From Neisseria arctica (lineage in GTDB: Bacteria; Pseudomonadota; Gammaproteobacteria; Burkholderiales; Neisseriaceae): a stretch of 64,000 bases of DNA. The notes beneath the pieces are model-generated. The model was not told where the DNA came from. It worked only from the letters and a program-made list of their open reading frames with translations, and did no database searches. Below, piece after piece: positions 52,788 to 61,914 of this stretch. The position numbers and the translations under genes were made by a program. How positions within the stretch are numbered: the first letter of the stretch is position 1; the number at the start of each line of letters is the position of its first letter. The DNA lies in contig NZ_CP091510.1 in NCBI RefSeq assembly GCF_022870905.1, forward strand, positions 248,001-312,000. Reading direction: 5' to 3'.

Positions 52788-54728
52788 ATGAAATTCCGAT
52801 CTCTTATAGTTGCCGCTGTTTTCGGCTTACTCAACATCTCTGCGCAAGCTTCCGGCCAAATCGCCAAGCAGGCGGGAGAGGTGCGTTACGGGGCATTGTG
52901 CTATCACGATGTTGTGGATGAAACGCGCCCGGGCATTGAATATGGCGATGAACAGCGCGAAGGTGATTTGCAGCGTAAATACTATCCGCAAACCATTACC
53001 GTACAAAAGCTGGTGTCGCATTTTAACTGGTTGAAAGCCAACGGTTATACACCGGTGAGCTGGCAGCAGGTTATCGATGCGCGCGAAGGCCGCGGCAGTC
53101 TCCCGGAAAACCCCGTATTGCTTACTTTTGATGATGGATACGAAAGCTTTTACAGGCTGGTCTACCCATTATTAAAAGCTTATCAATATCCTGCCGTGTT
53201 TGCCGTTGTAACCAGTTGGTTGAATAGCCCGGAAGGTAGTCTGATTACTTACGGTAGGCAAAAACTACCGCGCAGCGCATTTGTGAGCTGGCAGCAGATT
53301 AAGGAAATGCATGACAGCGGTTTGGTCGAAATTGCTTCGCATACCGACAATATGCATTACAGCTTGACAGGTAACCCGTTCGGATCGCAGTTTGCAGCTA
53401 TCCAACCAGGCAATTACCGTAACGGCCGCTATGAAACCGAACAGGAATATGCCGATCGCCTGCGTCGCGATTTCCGCCGTTCGGTAGAGTCTATCGCCCG
53501 CCATACGGGGGTTAAGCCGCGTGTATTGGTTTGGCCATACGGGCAGTTTAACGAAACAGCTGAGCGGATTGCCCGTGAAGAAGGTTTGGACAGCAACTTT
53601 ACGTTGATAGACAAAAATCTGAACACCGCCGACCAACGCCGTCAGGGGCGGGAGCTTATTGATCAGGAAAGCCGCTTGGACTTTATCCAAGCATATCTCG
53701 AAGGCAAAGTTTTCAAGCCCTCAATACAGCGGGTAGTGCATGTGGATTTGGACTATGTATACGATCCGGACCCCAAGCAGGTTGAGCGTAATTTCGATAA
53801 GTTGGTACAGCGTATAGCCGATTACGGCATCAGTACCGTTTACCTACAGGCTTATGCAGATGAAGACGGTAACGGTGTAGCCGAATCCGTGTACTTTCCT
53901 AACCGCCATATCAAAATGAAGGCTGATTTGTTCAGCCGCGCAGCTTGGCAGCTGATGACCCGGGCTAATGTGGAGGTTTATGCGTGGATGCCGATGATGG
54001 CATTTGATTTGGGTAAAGGCTACGACTATGTATCCAATTACCGTACCGGCCGGCCGGATACCGAACACTATTTGCGCTTGTCACCCTATAGCGAAATAAA
54101 CCGTAAAAAAGTCGCTGAAATTTATCAGGATTTGGCATTCCATAGCCGTTTTAACGGAATTCTCTTTCATGACGACGGCTTCCTGACAGATTTTGAAAAC
54201 AGGAAAGGCCGCCAAACGAAAACGTTAAAAGAAGCTTCTCAGAAAACCGACGACCTTATCGAATATTCGAAAGCACTTAAACAATCGGTATTGAAATATA
54301 CCTTCAACGGTAGCGATATGCTCAAAACCGCCCGCAACATTTACGCCGGCGTGGTAATGAATCCCGAAGCCGAAAAATGGTTTGCACAAAGCCTGCCGAA
54401 GTTTGTTGCCGCTTACGACTATACGCCCATTATGGCTATGCCTTATATGGAAAACGAGAAACATATCAACCAGAAAGAAGCGAAGCAGTGGCTAGGCAAA
54501 CTGGTGAAAAAAGTGCGTGGGACAGGCGTACCCGAAGATAAAACTATTTTTGAGTTGCAAGCGGTTAATTGGCGTACCGGACAGCCCGTCTCTGATAAAG
54601 AGTTTGTCGGCTGGATCAAAATGCTGCGTGAAGAGGGCATACGCAATATCGGCTATTACCCGGATGATTTTATTAATAATCAACCAAACCGGCAGGTATT
54701 GCATCCTTACTTTTCTATAAAACGATAA
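52788..54728 (+). CDS. pgaB: Poly-beta-1,6-GlcNAc N-deacetylase PgaB
   Basis: A 646-residue periplasmic enzyme that partly deacetylates the polymer before export. A signal peptide of 21 residues lacks a lipobox (ends SAQA), unlike the E. coli lipoprotein. The NodB-like deacetylase domain carries YGALCYHDVVDETR, PVLLTFDDGYESF (metal-binding Asp-Asp), IASHTDNMH and VLVWPYGQFNE. The C-terminal glycoside-hydrolase-like domain (from about 310) starts VVHVDLDYVYDPDPKQ and includes ILFHDDGFLTDFEN. The start codon lies 4 bases after a DUS, which occupies the position where a ribosome site should be. It is 21 bases after pgaA. Confidence 0.94.
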   Translation: MKFRSLIVAAVFGLLNISAQASGQIAKQAGEVRYGALCYHDVVDETRPGIEYGDEQREGDLQRKYYPQTITVQKLVSHFNWLKANGYTPVSWQQVIDAREGRGSLPENPVLLTFDDGYESFYRLVYPLLKAYQYPAVFAVVTSWLNSPEGSLITYGRQKLPRSAFVSWQQIKEMHDSGLVEIASHTDNMHYSLTGNPFGSQFAAIQPGNYRNGRYETEQEYADRLRRDFRRSVESIARHTGVKPRVLVWPYGQFNETAERIAREEGLDSNFTLIDKNLNTADQRRQGRELIDQESRLDFIQAYLEGKVFKPSIQRVVHVDLDYVYDPDPKQVERNFDKLVQRIADYGISTVYLQAYADEDGNGVAESVYFPNRHIKMKADLFSRAAWQLMTRANVEVYAWMPMMAFDLGKGYDYVSNYRTGRPDTEHYLRLSPYSEINRKKVAEIYQDLAFHSRFNGILFHDDGFLTDFENRKGRQTKTLKEASQKTDDLIEYSKALKQSVLKYTFNGSDMLKTARNIYAGVVMNPEAEKWFAQSLPKFVAAYDYTPIMAMPYMENEKHINQKEAKQWLGKLVKKVRGTGVPEDKTIFELQAVNWRTGQPVSDKEFVGWIKMLREEGIRNIGYYPDDFINNQPNRQVLHPYFSIKR

Positions 54729-54794
54729 AACTTTTCTTTCAGACGGCTTCTGTCGTACAGGCAGAGGTGGTCTGAATATGCGGCGAAATAAATT

Positions 54795-56030
54795 ATGAGT
54801 TTGCAATGGTATGAATGGTTGGGCATTTTCGTCATGCTCTACCCAGGCGTAATGGCGGTTTATTGGACTCTCTCGGGAGTCTTGTACTTCATTTTTTTCG
54901 AAAACCAAGTGTCGGAGCCGGCTTTCGAATACGGGCAAGAAGAAATGCCCATGGTGAGTGTGTTGATACCGTGTTTTAACGAGGCCGACAATTTGGATCA
55001 TTCGATTCCCCATTTACTCAAGCTGAACTATCCGAATTACGAGCTGATTTTTATCAACGACGGCAGCAAAGACGAAACGCTATCGATTATCCGTCGATGG
55101 GCCGAAATTAATCCCAAGGTAGTTGCGCTCACCCAGGAAAATTCCGGTAAGGCGGCAGCTATGAATCATGGTTTGATGAAGGCTTGCGGCGAATACATAG
55201 TGGGCATAGATGGTGATGCGGTACTCGATTACTACGCACTCGATTATATCGTACAAACCTTGGAGGAAAACCCCATGCTGGGTGCGGTTACCGGTAATCC
55301 GCGCGTACGTAACCGCAGTACGGTATTAGGTAAGCTTCAAGTGGCCGAGTTCAGCTCGATTATAGGCCTGATCAAACGTTCTCAAAGCATCATGGGTACG
55401 TTATTCACCGTTTCCGGAGTCATTGTCGGATTGCGCCGCGATGTGGTCGCAAAAGTGGGCGGATGGAGTACCAATATGGTAACCGACGATATTGATGTCA
55501 GTTGGAAAATCCAAACCGCTGGCTACAACATTGCCTACGAACCCAGAGCCTTGTGCTGGGTATTGATGCCGGAAACATTACGTGGCCTTTACAAACAACG
55601 GTTGCGCTGGGCGCAAGGCGGCGCCGAAGTGATTTTGAAATATTTCAGCCGGGTGTGGCGGTTACGCAATTTCCGGTTGTGGCCGCTTTATTTGGAATAT
55701 TTCGTTACCCTGATTTGGGCCTATTCCTTGTTTGCCCTGATGGCGGTGGGTATTTACCAGAGCCTATACAGTGGCAGTTTCAACCTACATCTGCTGGAGG
55801 TAAGCAGCCTGATTACTTTGATGCTGTTTGTCATTCAGTTTTCCGTGTCGATGGCGATCGACAACAGATACGAGCGCGGATTAGGCCGTTATTTCCTTAG
55901 TTGCATTTGGTATCCGTATGCATTTTGGCTGATTAACAGTATCACATTGGTACACGGCTTTCCGAAAGCGGTGTTCCGCAATAAAAACACATTAGCGGTT
56001 TGGGTTAGCCCTGATAGGGGCATACAGTAA
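54795..56030 (+). CDS. pgaC: Poly-beta-1,6-GlcNAc synthase PgaC
   Basis: A 411-residue GT2-family membrane glycosyltransferase using UDP-GlcNAc. An N-terminal membrane segment (residues 5-35) precedes the GT-A domain: VSVLIPCFNEADNLDHSI, ELIFINDGSKDET, VGIDGDAVLDYYALDYIV (the D-x-D), VTGNPRVRNRSTVLGKL, TDDIDVSWK and the processivity QRLRWAQGG (QxxRW). Two or three C-terminal helices follow. It synthesises and exports the nascent chain across the inner membrane with PgaD. ATG at 54795; the DUS lies in the preceding spacer. Confidence 0.96.
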   Translation: MSLQWYEWLGIFVMLYPGVMAVYWTLSGVLYFIFFENQVSEPAFEYGQEEMPMVSVLIPCFNEADNLDHSIPHLLKLNYPNYELIFINDGSKDETLSIIRRWAEINPKVVALTQENSGKAAAMNHGLMKACGEYIVGIDGDAVLDYYALDYIVQTLEENPMLGAVTGNPRVRNRSTVLGKLQVAEFSSIIGLIKRSQSIMGTLFTVSGVIVGLRRDVVAKVGGWSTNMVTDDIDVSWKIQTAGYNIAYEPRALCWVLMPETLRGLYKQRLRWAQGGAEVILKYFSRVWRLRNFRLWPLYLEYFVTLIWAYSLFALMAVGIYQSLYSGSFNLHLLEVSSLITLMLFVIQFSVSMAIDNRYERGLGRYFLSCIWYPYAFWLINSITLVHGFPKAVFRNKNTLAVWVSPDRGIQ

Positions 56031-56074
56031 GCAGGTAAAAGGGGAAATATTTGCTTTAATAATAGGAGAGAAAC

Positions 56075-56377
56075 ATGGCGGATCAAATCTTATGCAAACA
56101 AATGGTGATTAATAAAGCGCGTAAACCTTGTATGAAGATTACCTTGAAAAGCTGGCTTCTGATGATGCTGACCTGGGCTTTATGGTTATATGGAATTTAC
56201 TACTTGGTGGATAAATACCATATTCTGCTTTCCAGACCATTGGTAGGTAGTTGGACACTGCAAGAGGTACTTGAGATGGTGAGTATTGTATTGCTTTTAC
56301 AATTAAACTTTTTATTTGTGTGGTCGATTATCGTGCAGAAACGGATTCAAAATGTGCATGGCAGGCAGAAAGCGTGA
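56075..56377 (+). CDS. pgaD: PgaD, accessory subunit of PGA synthase
   Basis: A 100-residue inner-membrane protein with two helices (WLLMMLTWALWLYGIYYLV and VLEMVSIVLLLQLNFLFVWSII), as in PgaD, which binds PgaC and, in E. coli, c-di-GMP. AGGAG lies 6 bases before the ATG. It closes the pga operon; a strong terminator lies about 110 bases downstream. Identity rests on size, topology and position more than on sequence. Confidence 0.85.
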   Translation: MADQILCKQMVINKARKPCMKITLKSWLLMMLTWALWLYGIYYLVDKYHILLSRPLVGSWTLQEVLEMVSIVLLLQLNFLFVWSIIVQKRIQNVHGRQKA

Positions 56378-56486
56378 TGACCAGACCGAACTAAGCCACA
56401 ACTGTCTTATGCCTCTATACCGTTGGGAAAGCGGTAGCAGCCGGCCCACGGTTGAAAAAGGAGCTTAAATAGAAAGTTAGGGTGTA

Positions 56487-56519
56487 AAAAAGCCCGAAGC
56501 GTTTGCTTCGGGCTTTTTA
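56487..56519 (+). terminator. Intrinsic terminator after pgaD
   Basis: AAAAAGCCCGAAGC pairs with GCTTCGGGCTTTTT across GTTT. A canonical terminator. It also faces the convergent cold-shock gene. Confidence 0.93.
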
Positions 56520-56602
56520 TTAATTTTTCGAGTCTCTTACGGGAATTTCTTTTTGCTTTTGCAGCATATAGAAAATCCGGACTCTGCGCTGGGCAGCACT
56601 CA

Positions 56603-56815
56603 TTATGCGGCCTTTACGTTCAAGGCTTGGGGGCCTTTGGCGCCTGTGCCGGCAGTATAGCTTACGCGTTGGTTTTCCTGGAGGGTACGGAAGCCGTCGG
56701 ATTCAATGGCTGAAAAATGTACGAACAGATCTGCACCGCCTGCATCAGGGGTAATGAAGCCGAAGCCTTTGCTCTCGTTGAACCATTTTACTGCGCCGAA
56801 TTGTTGGGTATTCAT
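56603..56815 (-). CDS. Cold-shock-domain protein
   Basis: A 70-residue RNA/DNA-binding protein of the CspA family. RNP1 is KGFGFI and RNP2 is LFVHFS; the sequence begins [26 protein letters not shown] lies 5 bases before the ATG at 56815. The upstream spacer 56816-57193 is long, as for csp genes, whose leaders fold as RNA thermometers; I see no defined structure besides the darP terminator and one DUS. It may act as an RNA chaperone. Confidence 0.95.
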   Translation of the reverse strand: MNTQQFGAVKWFNESKGFGFITPDAGGADLFVHFSAIESDGFRTLQENQRVSYTAGTGAKGPQALNVKAA

Positions 56816-57136
56816 AAGAATTTCCTTAGTCAAAATATTAAAAACTGCCGAACTGCAAAATTAAGGGTACTGAAGACTAAGGAATGCTTGGGGAAACTGA
56901 AACAGAATACCAAAAGAAACGCAAAGAAAACTAAGAACCAGAAACTTCGTACATCGAACAAGTACGCAGTATGGGTGTTATGGCGGAGATAAGCAAGCTT
57001 TATTTTTTTTATTACACAAACCGACGTTATGTTAATTTTTGTATGTTTGAGGGGTGTGTACGCGTAGGTTATTTAATGCCGTCTGAAACCATAGTGCGGG
57101 GTGCGGATTCCCAGTTTTTCAATTTATAAAAATTTA

Positions 57137-57164
57137 AAAGCCGCCTATCTTAAGATCAGGCGGC
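57137..57164 (-). terminator. Terminator after darP
   Basis: On the minus strand AAGCCGCCTGATC pairs with GATAGGCGGCTTTT with one mismatch and a TTAA loop, followed by AAATTTTT. It lies about 30 bases beyond the darP stop. Confidence 0.85.
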
Positions 57165-57193
57165 TTGTTTGTGCGTAGGGGCTTTATATCACA

Positions 57194-57733
57194 TCAGCCC
57201 TCATCGGCATCGTAATCATTATTTTGTATGGTTTCGCTTTCACCGCCCATAATGATTTTTAATTCTTGGAAGAGTGCGCGGAAATTTTTCGGCGGTTTGT
57301 TTTGTTCCTGCTCTTTGCGCGTATTGCGTATCAGCGTACGTAATTTGCCAACGTCGGCATTCGGGTAGTCGGCAATGAATGCCGTAATGGCATTATCATC
57401 GGCAATCAGGCGCACGCGTGCTTGTTCGATGCGCTGCATCAGTGCGTTGTGTGCGGCATTATCTCCTCTGAGGCGGGCGAGATAAGCTTCGATAGGGGCG
57501 GGATCGATGTCACGCATCAATCGGCCGATATATTGTGTTTGGCGTTTGAGCGCGCCGTTCGAAGTAATTTTTTTATGTGCTAATACAGCTTCGAGCAGTT
57601 CCTCGGGAAGATTGATTTTTTTGAGTGTTTCGGCTGATAACTTGGTGAGCTGTACGCCCAAGTCCTGCAGATCGTTCATCTGCTTTTTCATGCGGGTTTT
57701 ACTGATCCACTCTTGTTCGTTTTGATTGTTCAT
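57194..57733 (-). CDS. darP: Dual-action ribosomal maturation protein DarP (YjgA)
   Basis: A 179-residue DUF615-family protein that associates with late 50S ribosome intermediates. Recognised from EWISKTRMKKQMNDLQDLG at the N-terminus, KRQTQYIGRLMRDIDPAPI in the centre and NTRKEQEQNKPPKNFRALFQ. The C-terminus is acidic (NNDYDADEG). ATG at 57733; a TTG at 57751 would add 6 residues. It is divergent from pmbA and 140 bases away, a neighbourhood common in proteobacteria (yjgA-pmbA). Confidence 0.93.
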   Translation of the reverse strand: MNNQNEQEWISKTRMKKQMNDLQDLGVQLTKLSAETLKKINLPEELLEAVLAHKKITSNGALKRQTQYIGRLMRDIDPAPIEAYLARLRGDNAAHNALMQRIEQARVRLIADDNAITAFIADYPNADVGKLRTLIRNTRKEQEQNKPPKNFRALFQELKIIMGGESETIQNNDYDADEG

Positions 57734-57873
57734 ATTTTGTGCCGGATGCAATAGCCAATAAAGCAGGATTGTATCACAGCCGTGTAAAGCACAATCCGGA
57801 TGATAGGCACATTTTTGGCAGAGGCCGTCTGAAAACGGTTAAAATACGAGCAAACTATTACTTCGGAAAATCC

Positions 57874-59202
57874 ATGTTTAATCATCATAAAAACGAATTG
57901 GCGGCATTGTGCGCACAAGCCCTCGATCTGGCTCATGGCGGCGGAGCCACGGCGGCCGAGGCCGATTTGAGCGAGTCTTTGGGCCAAAGTGTAAACGTGC
58001 GTTTGGGGGAAATCGAACAGATTGAGTTTCAACAGGATAAATCTCTCGATATCACCGTTTACGTAGGGCAGCGGAAAGGCCGCGCCAGTACGGCCGATTT
58101 CTCGGATAATGCTTTGCGTGATACCGTGCAGGCCGCTTTGGCCATTGCCCGATATACGGCTGAAGACGATTGTGCAGGTTTGGCCGATGCCGGGTTGATG
58201 GCTACGGAATTCGGGGAACCTGATGCGTATCATGAATGGGATTTGCCGGCAGATGAGGCGGCGGCTTTGGCTAGGGACTGCGAAGCGGCGGCTTTGGGCT
58301 TTGATCCGCGTATTGAAAATTCGGAAGGTGCAGAGATCCATACGGGGCATTACCAGTATGTATACGGCAATAGCCACGGCTTTCTGCATCATGCAAAGGG
58401 TACGCGCCACAGTATCTCGTGTAGTGTCGTGGCTACGGATAAAAGCGGTATGCAGCGGGATTATTGGTATGACCTTGCCCGCAGTCGGAATGATTTGGAT
58501 ACGCCGCATAATATAGGCCGGACGGCAGCGGCGCGCACGGTGGCCCGCTTGGGTGGCCGCAGCGTGCCTACTGGCAGCTATTCCGTGGTGTTCGATACTA
58601 CGGTGGCAGGTAGTTTGTTCGGGCATTTGGTCGGCGGCTTGAGCGGTGGTGCGCTGTATCGTCAAAGCAGTTTTCTGGTTGACAGTTTAGGCCGGCAGAT
58701 TTTGCCGCAATGGTTTGATTTGCGCGAAGAACCGCATATCCCGCGCGCACTCGGCAGCGCTTGGTACGATGCGGAGGGTGTGGCGACAAAACCCCGTTTT
58801 GTAATTGAAAAAGGTGTGGTGCAAGGCTATTTCCTCAGCAGTTACAGCGCCCGCAAGCTCGGAATGCAAACCACAGCCAATGCCGGTGGCGCACATAATC
58901 TTTATGCGTCTGCCAGCCATGCTTCCCAAAGCGATTTGTTGAGGGAAATGGGCAGCGGTCTGTTGATTACCGAATTGATGGGGCAGGGCGTGAATATGCT
59001 GACCGGTGATTACTCCCGTGGTGCAGCAGGCTACTGGGTAGAAAACGGTGTTATTGCCTATCCGGTACAGGAAATTACCATTGCCGGGCGTTTGCAGGAT
59101 ATGTATCTGAATATCGCCGGCGTGGCCGACGATGCGTTGAAACGGTCGGCCAATAAAATCGGTTCGGTATGGGTAGAGGGGATGACGGTAGCAGGCTCAT
59201 AA
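57874..59202 (+). CDS. pmbA: Metalloprotease PmbA/TldE
   Basis: A 442-residue subunit, with TldD, of a heterodimeric peptidase involved in peptide degradation and microcin/antitoxin maturation. TldE itself lacks the zinc motif. Seen: ADLSESLGQSVNVRLGEIEQ, FSDNALRDTVQAALAIARYT, VVFDTTVAGSLFGHLVGGLSG, REEPHIPRALGSAWYDAEGV and TGDYSRGAAGYWVENG. It starts at the ATG at 57874, with GGAAAA nearby. TldD is not in the window. Confidence 0.95.
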   Translation: MFNHHKNELAALCAQALDLAHGGGATAAEADLSESLGQSVNVRLGEIEQIEFQQDKSLDITVYVGQRKGRASTADFSDNALRDTVQAALAIARYTAEDDCAGLADAGLMATEFGEPDAYHEWDLPADEAAALARDCEAAALGFDPRIENSEGAEIHTGHYQYVYGNSHGFLHHAKGTRHSISCSVVATDKSGMQRDYWYDLARSRNDLDTPHNIGRTAAARTVARLGGRSVPTGSYSVVFDTTVAGSLFGHLVGGLSGGALYRQSSFLVDSLGRQILPQWFDLREEPHIPRALGSAWYDAEGVATKPRFVIEKGVVQGYFLSSYSARKLGMQTTANAGGAHNLYASASHASQSDLLREMGSGLLITELMGQGVNMLTGDYSRGAAGYWVENGVIAYPVQEITIAGRLQDMYLNIAGVADDALKRSANKIGSVWVEGMTVAGS

Positions 59203-59417
59203 GCCAAACCGGCTGATTCTCAAAGTATTGCCGCGTGGGTGTAGGTGAAGAACGATAGAGTTCCGCTTATTGTTATTGCTTGAAGTTTTAAGTTTGGTTT
59301 GATACGGAGATCTTTGTTTCTTGGCAGGAAACCCTGCATCAATGAAAAGAGGGTTTTTCATGCCGTCTGAAAGGTTTATATTGCCGTATCTGTCAAATAG
59401 CATGGTGAAAAAGCATT

Positions 59418-60233
59418 ATGAAACTTCCGGCAATTTTTTTCGGTCACGGCAGCCCGATGAACGCACTTCAAGAGAACGCTTATTCGGCTTCGTGGGCACG
59501 AGTCGGACAGGGCTTGCGTCGCCATTACGGCGGCGGTATTCGTGCTGTTTTGGCCGTATCAGCCCATTGGTGTACCGAAGGCTTGGCGGTTACCGCATCG
59601 GAGCGGCCGCATACGGTGCATGATTTCGGTGGTTTTCCCCGGGCTTTGTTTGATGTGCGTTATCCTGCTCCCGGTAGCCCGGAACTCGCTTCGGAGGTAG
59701 CGGTGCTATTGGGAACGGAGCGGGTTCGCGCCGATTTCGGGCAAGGTTTGGATCATGGAGTGTGGAGCGTGCTACGCCATGTTTTTCCCGAAGCCGATGT
59801 TCCGGTGGTGCAGTTGGGGTTGGATATGAATCTGGATGCTCGCGGCCATTTCGAACTGGGACAGCGTTTGGCGGTTTTGCGTGAGCGCAGCGTACTGATT
59901 ATCGCCAGCGGCAATATCGTACATAATCTGCGTATGATGGATTGGCGGGAAAGCGAGACTGCTGATGAGCCATACCCATGGGCCGAATCTGTTCGGAAAC
60001 AGGTGAACGGCTGGTTGGAAAACCACGATGTTGCCGCGTTGGTTGACGAAAATGCTTATTCGGGCGATTTCGCCCTTGCCGTACCTACCCCCGAGCACTT
60101 TTGGCCGTTGCTCTATATCGCGGCAGTTCGGCAAGCCGGTGAGGATTTGGTGTTTTTCAATGATGAAATCATCGGTAAGTCTTTAAGTATGACTTCGGTG
60201 CTGATTGGCGGCGGCTTATCCCAATTTGTTTGA
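59418..60233 (+). CDS. LigB-type extradiol dioxygenase (4,5-DOPA dioxygenase-like, YgiD)
   Basis: A 271-residue class III extradiol dioxygenase family protein. It begins MKLPAIFFGHGSPMNAL, the YgiD/DODA signature with a metal-ligand His; further ligand or active-site His occur in VSAHWCTEG, HTVHDFGGFP, GLDHGVWSVL and SGNIVHNLR. E. coli YgiD opens L-DOPA between C4 and C5, but the natural substrate is uncertain. ATG at 59418; a DUS lies upstream in the 215-base spacer. It ends at a DUS-pair terminator. Confidence 0.9.
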   Translation: MKLPAIFFGHGSPMNALQENAYSASWARVGQGLRRHYGGGIRAVLAVSAHWCTEGLAVTASERPHTVHDFGGFPRALFDVRYPAPGSPELASEVAVLLGTERVRADFGQGLDHGVWSVLRHVFPEADVPVVQLGLDMNLDARGHFELGQRLAVLRERSVLIIASGNIVHNLRMMDWRESETADEPYPWAESVRKQVNGWLENHDVAALVDENAYSGDFALAVPTPEHFWPLLYIAAVRQAGEDLVFFNDEIIGKSLSMTSVLIGGGLSQFV

Positions 60234-60252
60234 GGAATTGGAATATACCGGC

Positions 60253-60285
60253 AGGCCGTCTGAAAACTTTGCTTTCAGACGGCCT
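60253..60285 (+). terminator. DUS-pair terminator after the dioxygenase
   Basis: AGGCCGTCTGAAA pairs with TTTCAGACGGCCT across a 7-base loop, followed by TTGATTT. It separates the dioxygenase from the pyrBI leader. Confidence 0.85.
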
Positions 60286-60336
60286 TTGATTTATGCGATA
60301 ATCCTAGGCGTTTGTTTGATAATTATTTAAGCCGCT

Positions 60337-60414
60337 ATGATGATTCCAACCCGCGCATCCGCCATTTTTTCGTGCGTTGCCCGCCGCAGCGGTTTTATTG
60401 TTTGCCAATATTGA
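60337..60414 (+). CDS. pyrL: Candidate pyrBI leader peptide
   Basis: A 25-residue ORF, MMIPTRASAIFSCVARRSGF then IVCQY, ends with TGA at 60412-60414, whose last base is the first base of the terminator stem. It contains codons spanning a T6 run (60365-60370) and, in the second half, a hairpin plus U-rich stretch (60381-60403). In E. coli the pyrL peptide works the same way: coupled ribosome movement prevents terminator formation when UTP is low. No clear ribosome site before the ATG pair at 60337/60340 weakens the call. Confidence 0.55.
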   Translation: MMIPTRASAIFSCVARRSGFIVCQY

Positions 60415-60441
60415 AAGCCCGTGCATAAACGGGCTTTTTTT
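60381..60441 (+). terminator. pyrBI attenuator: pause hairpin and intrinsic terminator
   Basis: The pause hairpin CCGC-CGCA-GCGG (60381-60392) is followed by TTTTATTGTTT. The terminator is AAAGCCCGT-GCATAA-ACGGGCTTT (60414-60437) followed by TTTC. This order (leader peptide, pause site with U-rich RNA, terminator, then pyrB 24 bases on) is the classic UTP-sensitive attenuator layout. Confidence 0.75.
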
Positions 60442-60464
60442 CGGAAAAGCAAAAGGAGTAGCCC

Positions 60465-61385
60465 GTGCCAAATCCGCTTTACAGACAAAATCTGATTTCT
60501 GTCGCCGATTTATCTACCGAACAGCTTGAGCTGCTGTTGCATACTGCCCTCAAGCTCAAGGCCGAACCGCGCAACGATTTGCTGGAAGGCAAATTAATCG
60601 GTTCGTGTTTCTTTGAGCCTTCTACGCGTACGCGCCTTTCGTTCGAAACCGCCGTGCAGCGTTTGGGCGGCAAAGTGATCGGATTTGCCGATGGTGCCAA
60701 TACCAGTGCGAAAAAAGGCGAAACGCTGGCGGATACCGCCCGCATGATTTCCAGCTATACCGATGCGATTATTCAGCGTCATCCCAAAGACGGAGCTGCG
60801 CGGGTGTTGGCCGAATTTTCAAGCGTACCCGTGATTAACGCGGGCGACGGAACCAACCAGCATCCGAGCCAAACCCTGCTTGATTTGGTGACCATTTACG
60901 AAACCCAAGGTACTCTGAATAGTTTGAAAATCGCCATGTGCGGCGATCTCAAATATGGCCGCACGGTGCATTCTCTGGCACAGGCGCTTAAGCGCTGGGG
61001 TTGCGAATTCGCTTTTGTTTCTCCCCCCAGTCTTGCTATGCCGGATTATATTACCGAAGAGTTGGACGAAGCCGGCTGCCGTTATCAGGTGCTGCCCTCG
61101 CTGGAAGCGGCGGTGGAATGGGCGGATATTCTTTACATGACCCGCGTGCAGCGCGAACGCTTTGACGAGCAGGAGTTTGCCAAAATCCAAGGCAAGTTCA
61201 ATCTGGAGGCATCTATGTTAGCTAATGCCAAAGACAATTTCCGTATTCTGCATCCGCTGCCGCGCGTGGACGAAATCCACCCTGATGTCGACGATACGCC
61301 CTATGCCTATTATTTTCAGCAGGCAGCCAACGGCGTATACGCACGGCAGGCGATTTTGTCTTTGATTTTGAACGAAGAAGTATAA
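60465..61385 (+). CDS. pyrB: Aspartate carbamoyltransferase, catalytic subunit
   Basis: Condenses carbamoyl phosphate with aspartate, the committed step of pyrimidine synthesis. 306 residues from a GTG start at 60465, with AAGGAG 6 bases upstream. Carbamoyl-phosphate binding [20 protein letters not shown], the 80s loop Lys in [39 protein letters not shown] and the aspartate-binding HPLPRVDEI are all present. It is the class B (with PyrI) type. Confidence 0.97.
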   Translation: MPNPLYRQNLISVADLSTEQLELLLHTALKLKAEPRNDLLEGKLIGSCFFEPSTRTRLSFETAVQRLGGKVIGFADGANTSAKKGETLADTARMISSYTDAIIQRHPKDGAARVLAEFSSVPVINAGDGTNQHPSQTLLDLVTIYETQGTLNSLKIAMCGDLKYGRTVHSLAQALKRWGCEFAFVSPPSLAMPDYITEELDEAGCRYQVLPSLEAAVEWADILYMTRVQRERFDEQEFAKIQGKFNLEASMLANAKDNFRILHPLPRVDEIHPDVDDTPYAYYFQQAANGVYARQAILSLILNEEV

Positions 61386-61395
61386 GGAGCGCGGG

Positions 61396-61854
61396 ATGAC
61401 TCAAAAACAATACAGCGTTGAAGCGATTCAAAACGGTACCGTTATCGACCATATTCCCGCAGGCAGGGGTTTGGCGATTTTGCGTCAGTTTAAATTGCTG
61501 CATTACGGTAGTGCCGTCACCGTCGGCTTTAATCTGCCCAGCAAAACACAGGGTAGCAAAGATATCATCAAGATTTCGGGTGTGCATTTGGATGAAAAAG
61601 CCGCCAACCGCTTGGCTTTGTTTGCTCCCGAAGCCACTGTGAATGTGATTGAAGACTTTCAAGTGGTTCGGAAAATGCACTTGAGGCTGCCGGATACCAT
61701 TAGCGAAGTATTGCGCTGCCCCAATACCAATTGCGCCAGTCACGGCGAACCGGTAAGAAGCCGCTTTTATGTACGCGGCAGCGGCGGTCAAACCAAGCTC
61801 AAATGCCATTATTGCGAAAAAACCTTCCCGCGGGATTTCGTTGCCGAAGCTTAG
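61396..61854 (+). CDS. pyrI: Aspartate carbamoyltransferase, regulatory subunit
   Basis: A 152-residue allosteric subunit that binds CTP/ATP and links catalytic trimers. Nucleotide region: [18 protein letters not shown] and [21 protein letters not shown]. Zinc ligands are four Cys in CPNTNCASH and KCHYCEKTF. Starts 10 bases after the pyrB stop with a ribosome site AAGGAG in between. The pair implies a dodecameric, feedback-regulated enzyme. Confidence 0.97.
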   Translation: MTQKQYSVEAIQNGTVIDHIPAGRGLAILRQFKLLHYGSAVTVGFNLPSKTQGSKDIIKISGVHLDEKAANRLALFAPEATVNVIEDFQVVRKMHLRLPDTISEVLRCPNTNCASHGEPVRSRFYVRGSGGQTKLKCHYCEKTFPRDFVAEA

Positions 61855-61914
61855 TAATAGGGAGGCGGTACTCTGAGTTGCAGGTTCTGCCAAAAGCATT
61901 TTCAAGGGATAACG

